Position numbers and translations under genes: made by a program | In this document: piece after piece, positions 18,272 to 27,131 of the stretch | Numbering within the stretch: the first letter of the stretch is position 1 | How the letters are laid out: each line of letters begins with the position of its first letter | Notes under the pieces: model-generated | What the model saw: only the letters and a program-made list of their open reading frames with translations | What the model was told of the DNA's origin: nothing | The model's database searches: none | Assembly (NCBI RefSeq): GCF_008704495.1 | Contig: NZ_CP023699.1 | Location: 6,200,001-6,264,000, forward strand | DNA: 64,000 bases | Origin: Streptomyces kanamyceticus | Lineage (GTDB): Bacteria > Actinomycetota > Actinomycetes > Streptomycetales > Streptomycetaceae | Reading direction: 5' to 3'

Positions 18272-19663
18272 TCAGTCCTTGTAGGCCTTGGCCGCGGCGG
18301 TCTCCAGGGCCTTCTGCGTGCCCGCGACGTCCTTCGGGTTCGCCAGGAAGTCCTGCAGTGCCTTCCACTCGCCCTTGCCCGGCGTGCCGCCGAAGGACTG
18401 CGGGGCCTGGTCGGACATGTCGAACCGGATGTCGTCACCGGCCGCGATCATGGCCTTGGCGATGTTGCGCTGTACGTCGTTCGGGTACGCGGACATGGAC
18501 AGGTTCTTGTTCGGCGAGATGAACCCGCCCGCCTCCGCCCAGATCTTCGCCGAGTCCGGCGAGGCGAGGAAGGTCAGCAGCGCCTGCGCGCCCTTGGTGT
18601 TCTTCAGCGCGACGGCCGCGTCACCGCCGACCACGGCGGGGGAAGCGTCACCGACCACGGGGAAGGGGAACACCTTCGCGTCCGTCCCCACCTCGGCCTT
18701 GGTCTCCGAGATGGCGAGCGAGACCATGTCGCCCTCGAAGACCATGCCCGCCTTGGGCTGGTCGCCGCCGGTGAAGGTCTGCTTCACGGACGCGGGGAAC
18801 TCGGTCTGCAGCGCGCTCTTCGAGCCGCCCGCCACGAAGCCCTTCGTACCGAAGACCTCGCCGAGCGTGGTCAGCGCCTTCTTGACGGACGGATCCGTCC
18901 ACTTGATCTTGTGCTGGGCGAGCTGGTCGTACTTCTCCGGGCCCGCCTGCGAGAGGTAGATGTTCTCGAACCAGTCGGTGAGGGTCCACGCGTCGGCGCC
19001 CGCCACGGACATCGGCGGCACGCCGGAGTCGTAGACGGTCCGCATGGTCTTCATGAACTCGGCCCAGGTCTTGGGCGCCTTGACGCCCGCGTTCTCGAAG
19101 ACCTTCGTGTTGTACCAGACCAGCGACTTGTTGGCGGCCTTGAAGTACACGCCGTACTGCTTGCCGTCGACGGCCCCGAGCTTCTTCCAGCCCTCGGCGT
19201 AGTTCTTGTCGAGCTGCTTCTGCGCCTCGGCGCCGACCGGCTTGGCCCACTTGTTCGCCACGGCCTGGTCGATCGCGCCGACCTGCGGCAGCATCGCGAC
19301 GTCCGGCGGCTGCCCGCCCGCGACCTTCGACTCCAGGAAGCTGATGATGGGGTCCTGGGCGGGCACGAAGGTGACGCTGGCGCCGGTCCGCTTCTCGAAC
19401 TCGTCGAGGACCTTCAGGAAGACCTTGCGCTCCGCGCCGCCCCACACGGCTGCCACGGAGACGTTCTCCCCGTCCAGCTTGGGCAGTTGGAGCGAGCTCC
19501 CGGATTCCGTGCCGCCGCTCTTGCCTCCGTTGTTGTCCTTGTTGTCGTCGCCGCCGCACGCGGTGACGGTGAGCGTGAGCGCCCCCGCGACGACTGCCGC
19601 GGCGATCCTGGCGGTGGTGTGCCTGTGGTGCGGTGCCCTGCGTGTACGAAGAGTGCTGCGCAT
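18272..19663 (-). CDS. sugar ABC transporter substrate-binding lipoprotein
   Basis: 463 residues. The N-terminus has a twin-basic region, a hydrophobic stretch and the lipobox LTVTACGG, so the mature protein is lipid-anchored outside the membrane. The body is a family 1 extracellular solute-binding fold: VAAVWGGAERKVFLKVLDEFEKRTG, PDVAMLPQVGAIDQ, YGVYFKAANKSLVWYNTKVF and TWAEFMKTM. GGAAGAG precedes a GTG-ATG pair; the ATG at 19663 is taken. It is the first gene of the importer operon, whose stop is four bases from the next start. The ligand cannot be predicted with confidence. Confidence 0.93.
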   Translation of the reverse strand: MRSTLRTRRAPHHRHTTARIAAAVVAGALTLTVTACGGDDNKDNNGGKSGGTESGSSLQLPKLDGENVSVAAVWGGAERKVFLKVLDEFEKRTGASVTFVPAQDPIISFLESKVAGGQPPDVAMLPQVGAIDQAVANKWAKPVGAEAQKQLDKNYAEGWKKLGAVDGKQYGVYFKAANKSLVWYNTKVFENAGVKAPKTWAEFMKTMRTVYDSGVPPMSVAGADAWTLTDWFENIYLSQAGPEKYDQLAQHKIKWTDPSVKKALTTLGEVFGTKGFVAGGSKSALQTEFPASVKQTFTGGDQPKAGMVFEGDMVSLAISETKAEVGTDAKVFPFPVVGDASPAVVGGDAAVALKNTKGAQALLTFLASPDSAKIWAEAGGFISPNKNLSMSAYPNDVQRNIAKAMIAAGDDIRFDMSDQAPQSFGGTPGKGEWKALQDFLANPKDVAGTQKALETAAAKAYKD

Positions 19664-19748
19664 CACTGCCCCGTTCTCTTCCCTGGCGAGTCCCGTGCGG
19701 TCTGGTCTACGCCCGGGCGGGGAGGGGCGGCAAGATGGCCCGTGCTGT

Positions 19749-19807
19749 CAACTCGTTGATCGTGATGGCGTTGTGACGTGGCGTCATAGGCGGTGTTGAA
19801 CGAGTTG
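19749..19807. promoter_or_regulatory. candidate operator: flanking inverted repeat plus central TGACG-N3-CGTCA
   Basis: CAACTCGTT at 19749-19757 is the exact reverse complement of AACGAGTTG at 19799-19807. Between them, TGACGTGGCGTCA (19774-19786) is a second palindrome with five-base arms. Position about 90-140 bp upstream of the importer operon suits a LacI- or GntR-type sugar regulator. No regulator gene is adjacent. Confidence 0.4.
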
Positions 19808-19868
19808 CTCCCGTTGTGGGTAGGCGATTCGTTCCTGTTGTGGGCAGGCGTTCCGCACGGCGAGTGGG

Positions 19869-19908
19869 GCCTCCCCTGCTCGAGCGAAGCCGAGAGCTTG
19901 GGGAAGGG
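19869..19908. repeat. Streptomyces-type palindromic intergenic repeat
   Basis: An imperfect palindrome with CCTCCCC and GGGGAAGG arms around GCTCGAGCGAAGCCGAGAGC. Very similar elements recur between genes in many Streptomyces genomes (recalled, not checked). It lies 67 bp past the stop of the FHA-FtsK gene and could act as a transcription terminator or an RNA end. Confidence 0.6.
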
Positions 19909-19974
19909 TGGGCACAACCTCCGGTGCCGAGTGCCGAGAAGGGGGCAGTCCGCACCGGAGATTCGCCAAGTGAC

Positions 19975-22900
19975 TCAGAGAAGAGACGGCACCTGCTCCG
20001 CCGAGACGGACCGCGCGGCCCGCTCCAACGCGCTGGCGAGCAAGGCCAGATCCGTCGGCCCGTTCCCCAGCTCCCGGACGGGACGCCGCGCGGGCGGGTC
20101 CCCCATCCGCTCCCACTCCAGCGGAACGACCGTGGGCCGCAGCGTCGATGTACGAGGAATCCGCCCGGTCACCCGCCCCGCCTGGAAGGCCGTGACCCGC
20201 CCGTCGGGCGAGCGCAGTTCGCCCCGGCCCGGCGCGGGCTCCTCAGGGCCCGAGGCCACCGCGTCGAGGACCACGCGGAGCGAGGCCCGCCGCCCCAGCT
20301 CGGTCTCCGGCATCCGCTCGCTGCGTCCCGTGGCCACCACGAGATGCACCCCGAGCCGCTCCCCGTCCCGCGCCACCGCTTCGAGGGCGCGGACGACGGA
20401 CCCGGCGGCGGGCCGCCCCGGCGAGCCGAGCGCGGGCGAGAGCAGCGCGTCGAAGTCGTCGACGAGCACCACGAGCCGGGGCAGCGGCGGTGGGGGATCG
20501 GCCTGCCTGCGCGCCGCCGCGGGCCGCAGCCGCAGCGTGGCACTGGTCGGCGGATCGAGATCGCCGTCGGACAGCTGCGCGGGCACGGGCGGCGCGCCGG
20601 TGGCCCCGGACGAGCCGACGGCACCGGATGCGGCGGACGGCTGGGACCGCTGCGAGACCATCCGCCCCGACACCTCCCGCTGCGTGTGCCACTCGGCGAA
20701 CCCGAGCCTGCCGAGCAGCTCGGCCCGCCGCTTGAGCTCGGCGGCGAGGGACTGCGCGAACTCCCGCATCCGGACGGGATCGTTGGCGACGAGGTGGGTG
20801 GTGACGTGCGGCAGGTCCGTACAGACACCGAGCCCCGTGGTGCGCCGCTCGGCACCGGCCCCGGTGCTGTCCCGGCCGTCGACCAGGACGATGCCGAGGC
20901 GGTCGGGCCGCTCGGCGGCGGCCAGCGAAGCGGCGACGGACCGCAGCAGTTCGCTGCGCCCGCTGCCCCCGGGGCCCTCGGCCAGCAGATGCGGTCCGTC
21001 GGCGACGAGATCGGCCGTCACGGGCCCGCGCGGCCCCGCGCCGAGCACCGCCACGGCGCGTCCGCCGAGCGCGTCGGGATCGTCGGCAGCCGCGGCCCAG
21101 CGTGCCATCAGCGAGGCGGGGGTGGCCCTGGCGAGCCCCAACTCGTCCAGCAGCCTGGCCGCTTGGGGCAGCGGCGCGGACACGCGCGCGTGCCCTTCGC
21201 CCGCCACGCCGTCCGTCCGCAGTGGGGCGAGCGCCCGCGCGAACCGCTCGGCCCAGGCCGCCGACACCGCGTCCACGGCGGCGACGGTGCCGTGCCCCGC
21301 GGGGCGGCCACCGGCAGTCCGCAGGAGCCGCAGGGCGGTCGCCACGTCACCGCTGAGCAGCGCGACGGCGCCGCACGCGCGGAAGGCGGGCGACACCGAG
21401 CAGGCCGCTTCGTAGGTGTCGGCGACCGGTGACGCGGGCGAGGCGGCCACGGTCTCGGCGAGGCACACCACGTGGATCCCGGCCCGCGCGCCCTCCCCGG
21501 CGAGCCGGACGGTGGCCTCGCGCAGCCCGGCGGAACCGGGGTCGCCGTCGACGACGACCACGGTGTAAGGACCTGGCGCCGCGGTGTCGGCACCGGCGCG
21601 CTGGTCGGCGATGCGGTCGTCCAGCCGCCGCAGCAGCTCGCCGGTGCGGGCCGCGGCCTGGTCGCGGTCGTAGGCGAGCAGGAGCCTGCAGTCCTGGCCG
21701 TGGGTGGGCCGCAGATGGGGGAGCCAGCCGAGCCAGGCCCACTCGGCGACGCGCTCCGCCGTGGGGCGCGCGCGGTCCGTGCTGATCAGCACGATCTCCA
21801 GGGAGTCGGGGGAGTGCAGCGCGGCGAGCTGCGCGACGACGGCCCTGGCAAGCCCCGTCAGCCGCGCACGGGGCCCGGCGAGACCGAGCGCGCCCGCCTC
21901 CCGCAGGCCGACCGTGACGGGCACGGCGGGCAGCAGGCCGCCCGCGCCGTCGTCGGTGGGCGCGGCCCGGTCGACCGTGCCGAGCCGGACCGCGAGTGCC
22001 TCGGGGTGGCTCGGGCCGCGCTCCCAGAGACGAGGTCCCGGGCCGAGCGCCGTGAGCAGCAGGGCGGCGGGATCGGGCCAGGACTCGGGGGTGCGCGCGG
22101 CGGCGGCCACGGCGAGCTCTTCGGGGGTGGGCGCGGGCGGCGCGGCGGCGTCGCCCTCCGGTGCGTACTCCTCGTAGACGTCGGCTTCCTGGCCGCTCTC
22201 CCGGCCGCCGGTCAGCCGACGGGCCCAGGCGGAGAGACCGCCGCGCTTGCGCAGACCGCGCGGCACGGTCGTCCCGCGCGCGGGGGTCCCGGTCCGGCTG
22301 GTGCGCTCGGCGTCGGGCGCGGTGCCCTGCTGCGGCACGACCGGGTCGGTGGGTCCCGCCGGGCCGTGGGGTGAGCCCACCGGGCCCTGCACCGAGCCGC
22401 CGGGGCCGCCGCGCTGCGCTGAGCCCGCCGGGCCACCTTGGGCCGAGCCGCCGGGGCCGCCGCGCTGCGCTGAGCCCGCCGGGCCATCCTGGGCCGAGCT
22501 CCTAGGTCCGCCGCCCGGCACCGAGCCCGCCGGGCCACTCTGGACCGAGCCCCTAGGACCGCCTCCTTGCACCGAGCCCGCCGGGCCGCCCCGGGCTGCG
22601 GGCGCGCCGTACGCGTCGTGGACCTCTCGCCCCGCCTGCGCCCTGGCGTGCGGCCCGTCCTGCGTCCCGCCCGGTGTCCTGCCCTGCGCTCCGCCCTGCG
22701 TGCCGTACACCCCTTGGATGCCGTACGGCCCAGGGGCGCCGCCTCCGTGCGCCCCGTCCCGTGCCACCTCGCCCGCCGCGCCCCAGCTCGCCGTGCCGTA
22801 CGCGTGGTGGGTGGCGCCCTCGGGCGCTCGCGGCGCCCCGGCGTCCGACGCTTCCGGGGGGAGTGCCCCCGCGGTGCGCACGCGCACGTGCCCCTCGCCG

Positions 22901-23559
22901 TCAGGGGCCGTCGGGAGCGTGCCGCCGGGGCCCGCGCCCGAGCCCAGGCCGAGGCGGCCGTCCGCGAGCCGGAGCGCGGATTCGCCGATCCGCAGCAGGG
23001 ATCCCGGCGCGAGGCGGACCGGGCGGCCCGTGACCTCCCTGCCGTCCATCGACGTGCCGTTGGTGGAGCCGAGGTCGGTGACCGTGACGCGGCCGTCGTC
23101 GGCGAGCGTGACTGCGCAGTGCAGCCGGGAGACGTCGGGGTCGTCCAGCGGGACGTCGGCCTCCGCGGAGCGGCCGACGCGGATCTGGCCGCCGTGCAGC
23201 AGGTGGACGCCGCCCGCGTCGGGGCCCGCGACCACGTGCAACTGGGCGGCCGCGCCCGCCGGTTCGGGACCGGGCTCGGCGGGGGCGCCGAGCGAGAGCA
23301 CCGCTCCGTCGGTCAGCGGGGGCTCGCCGATCGTGCAGCGCTGGGCGTCCAGACGCTCCGCGTCCGCGTACAGGACCAGGGGGGCGTCGGTGCCCGCGAC
23401 GGCCGTGGCGAGGCCCGATGCCACCGCCGCGAGCGCGGTCCCCGCGGGCGCGGTGACCAGGACGTCACAGGCGCCGTGCGGACCGCCCGGCGCCGTGGGG
23501 CGCCCTGGCGGCTCGGTCTGGCCGCTGCGCGGCCCGAGGACGGTCAGCCGGATCTGCAT
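19975..23559 (-). CDS. EssC/EccC-like FHA and FtsK/SpoIIIE ATPase-domain protein
   Basis: 1194 residues. An N-terminal ubiquitin-like or FHA-like stretch is followed by an FHA domain (residues about 105-195) with IRVGRSAEAD, SRLHC and DLGSTNGT. A Gly/Ser/Pro/Gln linker contains about four 17-residue repeats (321-388). Next comes an EssC-type module with WAWLGWLPHLRP but no Walker A, then an FtsK-type ATPase: GPGGSGRS (862-869) and LVVLVDDFDALL (about 1030). The Walker A lysine is arginine 868. Type VII secretion motor ATPases share this layout, but no other ESX core gene is visible. Divergent from pkaA. Confidence 0.83.
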   Translation of the reverse strand: MQIRLTVLGPRSGQTEPPGRPTAPGGPHGACDVLVTAPAGTALAAVASGLATAVAGTDAPLVLYADAERLDAQRCTIGEPPLTDGAVLSLGAPAEPGPEPAGAAAQLHVVAGPDAGGVHLLHGGQIRVGRSAEADVPLDDPDVSRLHCAVTLADDGRVTVTDLGSTNGTSMDGREVTGRPVRLAPGSLLRIGESALRLADGRLGLGSGAGPGGTLPTAPDGEGHVRVRTAGALPPEASDAGAPRAPEGATHHAYGTASWGAAGEVARDGAHGGGAPGPYGIQGVYGTQGGAQGRTPGGTQDGPHARAQAGREVHDAYGAPAARGGPAGSVQGGGPRGSVQSGPAGSVPGGGPRSSAQDGPAGSAQRGGPGGSAQGGPAGSAQRGGPGGSVQGPVGSPHGPAGPTDPVVPQQGTAPDAERTSRTGTPARGTTVPRGLRKRGGLSAWARRLTGGRESGQEADVYEEYAPEGDAAAPPAPTPEELAVAAAARTPESWPDPAALLLTALGPGPRLWERGPSHPEALAVRLGTVDRAAPTDDGAGGLLPAVPVTVGLREAGALGLAGPRARLTGLARAVVAQLAALHSPDSLEIVLISTDRARPTAERVAEWAWLGWLPHLRPTHGQDCRLLLAYDRDQAAARTGELLRRLDDRIADQRAGADTAAPGPYTVVVVDGDPGSAGLREATVRLAGEGARAGIHVVCLAETVAASPASPVADTYEAACSVSPAFRACGAVALLSGDVATALRLLRTAGGRPAGHGTVAAVDAVSAAWAERFARALAPLRTDGVAGEGHARVSAPLPQAARLLDELGLARATPASLMARWAAAADDPDALGGRAVAVLGAGPRGPVTADLVADGPHLLAEGPGGSGRSELLRSVAASLAAAERPDRLGIVLVDGRDSTGAGAERRTTGLGVCTDLPHVTTHLVANDPVRMREFAQSLAAELKRRAELLGRLGFAEWHTQREVSGRMVSQRSQPSAASGAVGSSGATGAPPVPAQLSDGDLDPPTSATLRLRPAAARRQADPPPPLPRLVVLVDDFDALLSPALGSPGRPAAGSVVRALEAVARDGERLGVHLVVATGRSERMPETELGRRASLRVVLDAVASGPEEPAPGRGELRSPDGRVTAFQAGRVTGRIPRTSTLRPTVVPLEWERMGDPPARRPVRELGNGPTDLALLASALERAARSVSAEQVPSLL
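22394..22597 (-). repeat. 51-bp tandem repeat coding for a 17-residue linker repeat
   Basis: Inside the FHA-FtsK gene, a 51-bp unit is repeated about four times. The two copies starting near 22394 and 22445 are nearly identical. The protein repeat has the pattern GPAGSAQRGGPGGSAQG with variation at a few positions. It forms a low-complexity linker between the FHA domain and the ATPase region and may vary in copy number between strains. Confidence 0.75.
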
Positions 23560-24022
23560 CGCCGTCAGCGGTCCCTTCTGCGCTGGGCACGGCATGGGGA
23601 CTCGCGCTGTGATTCCCCCCACCGCACACGGGCACGTCGGCCAGTACTGGAGGCATCCTCGCACCTGCCACTGACAACACGCCCGGCGGCCACCCGTAAG
23701 TGATCTTGAAGTGATCTTGATTGGTCGCCTCTGCTCGGAAAAGTTCCTGCTTGGACCGTTGTGGATATCCACCCGAGCTTCCGGCGGGAGGGCAATTCGG
23801 GACCACTCGGCAACCAATGGCCACGGCTGAGCGTCTTTCCTGCGGACAGCGATCCGGAGGAATCCGGAGGGATGCCGCAAGTGGGCGGCCGGGCGGAATC
23901 CGACCCGCCGGTGCCCCGTTCTGCGGCACTACAGTGGGTCGGAACATCTTCGGCCGAAGGCCGGAGCGCCAAGGACGACAGAGCATCACCACCACCCCAG
24001 GAACCAGCAGGGAGCGCATGAC
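23560..24022. other. 463-bp divergent intergenic region between the FHA-FtsK gene and pkaA
   Basis: It should hold promoters for both divergent genes. A perfect tandem 11-mer lies at 23698-23719. TACAGT at 23932-23937 is a possible -10 for pkaA, without a convincing -35. The short frames here lack ribosome sites and credible composition; I see no gene. Confidence 0.6.
23698..23719. promoter_or_regulatory. perfect tandem 11-mer, AAGTGATCTTG twice
   Basis: Two adjacent exact copies of AAGTGATCTTG. One-helical-turn spacing is what response regulators that bind as head-to-tail dimers use. It lies 139 bp upstream of the FHA-FtsK start and about 300 bp from pkaA. Confidence 0.4.
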
Positions 24023-25687
24023 GTGCGGCCGGTAGGCAGCAAGTACCTGCTCGAGGAGCCGCTCGGGCGCGGCGCCACGGGCACCGTCTGGCGAGCCCGC
24101 CAGCGGGAGACCGCGGGCGCCGAGGCGGCCGTTCCCGGCCAGCCCGGCGAGACCGTCGCGATCAAGGTCCTCAAGGAGGAGCTCGCCAACGACGCGGACG
24201 TCGTGATGCGCTTCCTCAGGGAGCGGTCCGTCCTGCTCAGGCTGACGCACGAGAACATCGTCAGGACCCGTGACCTGGTCGTCGAGGGCGATCTCCTCGC
24301 CCTCGTCATGGACCTGGTCGAGGGCCCCGACCTGCACCGCTACCTGCGCGAGAACGGCCCGTTCACGCCGGTCGCCGCGGCCCTGCTGACCGCCCAGATC
24401 GCCGACGCGCTCGCCGCGAGCCACGCGGACGGCGTCGTGCACCGCGACCTGAAGCCCGCGAACGTGCTGCTCAAGCAGGACGACGGCGGCATGCACCCGA
24501 TGCTCACCGACTTCGGCATCGCGCGCCTCGCGGACTCTCCCGGCCTCACCCGCACCCACGAATTCGTCGGCACGCCCGCGTACGTCGCGCCGGAGTCCGC
24601 CGAGGGCCGTCCGCAGACCAGCGCCGTCGACATCTACGGCGCGGGCATCCTGCTGTACGAGCTGGTCACCGGGCGTCCGCCGTTCGCGGGCGGGTCGGCA
24701 CTCGAAGTCCTGCACCAGCACCTCAGCGCCGAGCCGCGCCGCCCCTCGACCGTGCCCGACCCGCTGTGGACGGTCATCGAGCGCTGCCTGGACAAGAACC
24801 CGGACCGCCGGCCCAGCGCCGAGAACCTCGCACGCGGCCTGCGCGCCGTCGCCGAGGGCGTCGGTGTGCACTCCACCCCGGCGCAGATCGCCGCCGCGGA
24901 GGGCGTGGGCGCGCTGCTCATGCCGGATCCGGCACCGGCCCACGTCCCGGAGACTCCCGGCGCGGCCGACCCCACGCAGGTCCTGCCGAGCAACGCGGGT
25001 TCGTACGACCCGAACGCGGCGACCAGCGTCATGCAGAGCACCGGCGGCGCCGGTGACGCGGACCCGACGTCGGTCCTGCCGCACAACGCAGGCGGCGCCG
25101 ACCCGACCGCGGTCATGCCGCCGGTCCCGCCGAACGCGCCCGGCGGCGACCCGAACGACCCGCACCCCTGGCAGAACCAGATGCGGGCGGCCCGCGACCG
25201 CAACGAACAGACGCAGTACCAGGCGCACCTGGACCCGAACGACGACCCGCTGCGCCGCCGCCCCCAGCGCCAGGTGGCCCGCCCCCAGCAGCAGCCGCAG
25301 CAGCGCCCCCAGCAGTACGCGCCGCAGCAGCCGCGCGGGCAGCGCCAGCAGCAGCAGTACGCGCCGCCGCCGCAGCAGCAGTACGCGCCGCAGCAGCACC
25401 AGCCCCAGCAGTACGCGGCGCCCCCGCAGCAGCAGCCGCCCCAGCAGCCCGCACCGCGCCAGGCGCGCGAGCCGCGGCAGCGCAGCGCGAACCCGATGAA
25501 GATCCCGGGCCTCGGCTGCCTCAAGGGCTGCCTGTTCACGATCCTCATCCTCTTCGTGGCGAGCTGGCTGGTCTGGGAGTTCAGCCCGCTCCAGGACTGG
25601 ATCGGTACGACGAAGGGCTACTGGGAGCAGCTGACGGACTGGTACAACACGGTCAGCGACTGGATGGGCAAGATCGGCGGCAACTAG
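24023..25687 (+). CDS. pkaA: Ser/Thr protein kinase PkaA
   Basis: 554 residues. The kinase domain spans about 9-270: glycine loop LGRGATGTVW, VAIKVLKEEL lysine, VVHRDLKPANVLL catalytic loop (about 138), LTDFGIARL and the GTPAYVAPES activation segment. A linker of about 230 residues follows. It first has four Thr-x-Val-Leu/Met motifs (313-371), then a Gln/Pro-rich tract with QYAPQQ repeats. One membrane span at about 500-520 (FTILILFVASWLVW) leads to a short outer tail. Length, domain plan and the adjacent second kinase match PkaA of S. coelicolor (543 residues, from memory). Start GTG at 24023 has GGGAG eight bases upstream. Confidence 0.88.
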   Translation: MRPVGSKYLLEEPLGRGATGTVWRARQRETAGAEAAVPGQPGETVAIKVLKEELANDADVVMRFLRERSVLLRLTHENIVRTRDLVVEGDLLALVMDLVEGPDLHRYLRENGPFTPVAAALLTAQIADALAASHADGVVHRDLKPANVLLKQDDGGMHPMLTDFGIARLADSPGLTRTHEFVGTPAYVAPESAEGRPQTSAVDIYGAGILLYELVTGRPPFAGGSALEVLHQHLSAEPRRPSTVPDPLWTVIERCLDKNPDRRPSAENLARGLRAVAEGVGVHSTPAQIAAAEGVGALLMPDPAPAHVPETPGAADPTQVLPSNAGSYDPNAATSVMQSTGGAGDADPTSVLPHNAGGADPTAVMPPVPPNAPGGDPNDPHPWQNQMRAARDRNEQTQYQAHLDPNDDPLRRRPQRQVARPQQQPQQRPQQYAPQQPRGQRQQQQYAPPPQQQYAPQQHQPQQYAAPPQQQPPQQPAPRQAREPRQRSANPMKIPGLGCLKGCLFTILILFVASWLVWEFSPLQDWIGTTKGYWEQLTDWYNTVSDWMGKIGGN

Positions 25688-25818
25688 CGGCGATCCTCGG
25701 GCGGTTCTGCCGACTCTGGGGATTTGTCGACATCTGCAGGGTGATTTCTGCTACCGGAGTGAAGGTTGGCGGCAATGCCGCGTAGTTTTGTCGCCAACAC
25801 GCATCCGTAGGAGCAGTC

Positions 25819-27060
25819 TTGACGCGCAAGATCGGCAGCCGGTACACCGCCCACCAGATCCTGGGCCGTGGCAGCGCCGGCACGGTGTGGCTGGGCGAGG
25901 GGCCCGAGGGCCCGGTCGCCATCAAGCTGCTGCGCGAGGACCTGGCATCCGACCAGGAACTCGTCGGCCGCTTCGTGCAGGAGCGCACCGCGCTGCTCAG
26001 CCTCGACCACGCACGCGTGGTGGGCGTCCATGACCTGGTGGTCGACGGGAACGACCTGGCCCTGGTCATGGACCTGGTCCGCGGCACGGACCTGCGCACC
26101 CGCCTGGACCGCGAGCGACGCATGGCCCCCGAGGCCGCCGTCGCCATCGTCGCGGACGTCGCCGACGGGCTCGCCGCCGCGCACGCCGCGGGCATCGTGC
26201 ACCGCGACGTCAAGCCCGAGAACGTACTCCTGGACATGCAGGGCCCCCTCGGCCCCGGCGGCGCGCATCCCGCCCTGCTCACCGACTTCGGCGTCGCCAA
26301 GCTGATCGACTCCCCGCGCCGCACCCGCGCCACGAAGATCATCGGCACTCCCGACTACCTCGCCCCCGAGATCATCGAGGGCCTGCCGCCGCGCGCGGCC
26401 GTCGACATCTACGCGCTGGCCACCGTCCTGTACGAGCTCCTCGCGGGCTTCACGCCCTTCGGCGGCGGCCACCCCGGCGCGGTCCTGCGGCGGCACGTCA
26501 CCGAGACGGTCGTCCCCCTCCCCGGCATCCCCGAGGAGCTCTGGCAGCTCCTCGTCCAGTGCCTGGCCAAGGCCCCCGCTTCCCGGCTGCGCGCCTCCGA
26601 GCTCGGCGCGCGCCTGCGGGAGCTGCTGCCGCTCGTCGCGGGCATGCCGCCGCTGGACGTGGACGAACCGGACACGGAGCCGGGGGCCGCCGACGAGGCG
26701 TACGAGGAGTCGGCCCCCGAGCCCCGCGAGGCCGCTCCCCGCCGGGGCGCGGTCCCCCTGGTGCCCGGCTCCGCGTCCGCCGACTCCAACCGCGACACCC
26801 ACACCTCCATGCGCGTCCCAGGACCCGACGAGCTGGCGGGCGGCGCCCGCGGCACGGCCCGCGCCCCCCGCGCCACGGGCGCGGCACGCCCCGGCTCCGC
26901 CAAGCACCGCTCGTCGGCCCGCCGCCGCAGGATCACGCTCGGCGTGGCCGGAGCGGTGATCGTCGCCGCGGCGGGCATCGGCACGTGGGCCGCCACGAGC
27001 GGCGACGACACGGAGACGCCGCCTCCGGACAATGTGAACTCGGCGCCGCCCACTCCGTAG
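25819..27060 (+). CDS. pkaB: Ser/Thr protein kinase PkaB
   Basis: 413 residues. The kinase domain occupies about 6-260: [46 protein letters not shown] and GTPDYLAPE. An acidic then basic linker (275-365) precedes a single membrane span, [19 protein letters not shown] (about 370-390), and a Pro/Thr-rich tail of about 20 residues. There is no PASTA or other sensor domain outside. Translation starts at TTG 25819, with TAGGAG directly upstream. It lies 131 bp after pkaA and matches S. coelicolor PkaB (417 residues, from memory) in length and position. Confidence 0.88.
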   Translation: MTRKIGSRYTAHQILGRGSAGTVWLGEGPEGPVAIKLLREDLASDQELVGRFVQERTALLSLDHARVVGVHDLVVDGNDLALVMDLVRGTDLRTRLDRERRMAPEAAVAIVADVADGLAAAHAAGIVHRDVKPENVLLDMQGPLGPGGAHPALLTDFGVAKLIDSPRRTRATKIIGTPDYLAPEIIEGLPPRAAVDIYALATVLYELLAGFTPFGGGHPGAVLRRHVTETVVPLPGIPEELWQLLVQCLAKAPASRLRASELGARLRELLPLVAGMPPLDVDEPDTEPGAADEAYEESAPEPREAAPRRGAVPLVPGSASADSNRDTHTSMRVPGPDELAGGARGTARAPRATGAARPGSAKHRSSARRRRITLGVAGAVIVAAAGIGTWAATSGDDTETPPPDNVNSAPPTP

Positions 27061-27131
27061 CTCCGGCCCCGCCGGGGCCGCCCCCGCTGCGCAGGGGCAA
27101 GGCCGGTTGCCGTAGCCGTTACGCTGGAGTC

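Larger units (their letters stand above)
19664..19974. other. 311-bp intergenic region upstream of the sugar ABC operon
   Basis: It contains the promoter region of the binding-protein gene and lies downstream of the FHA-FtsK gene. On the minus strand a TTGACA (plus positions 19746-19751) is a candidate -35 without an obvious -10. Several symmetrical elements and a Streptomyces-type palindromic repeat are listed separately. I see no credible ORF or RNA gene. Confidence 0.6.
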
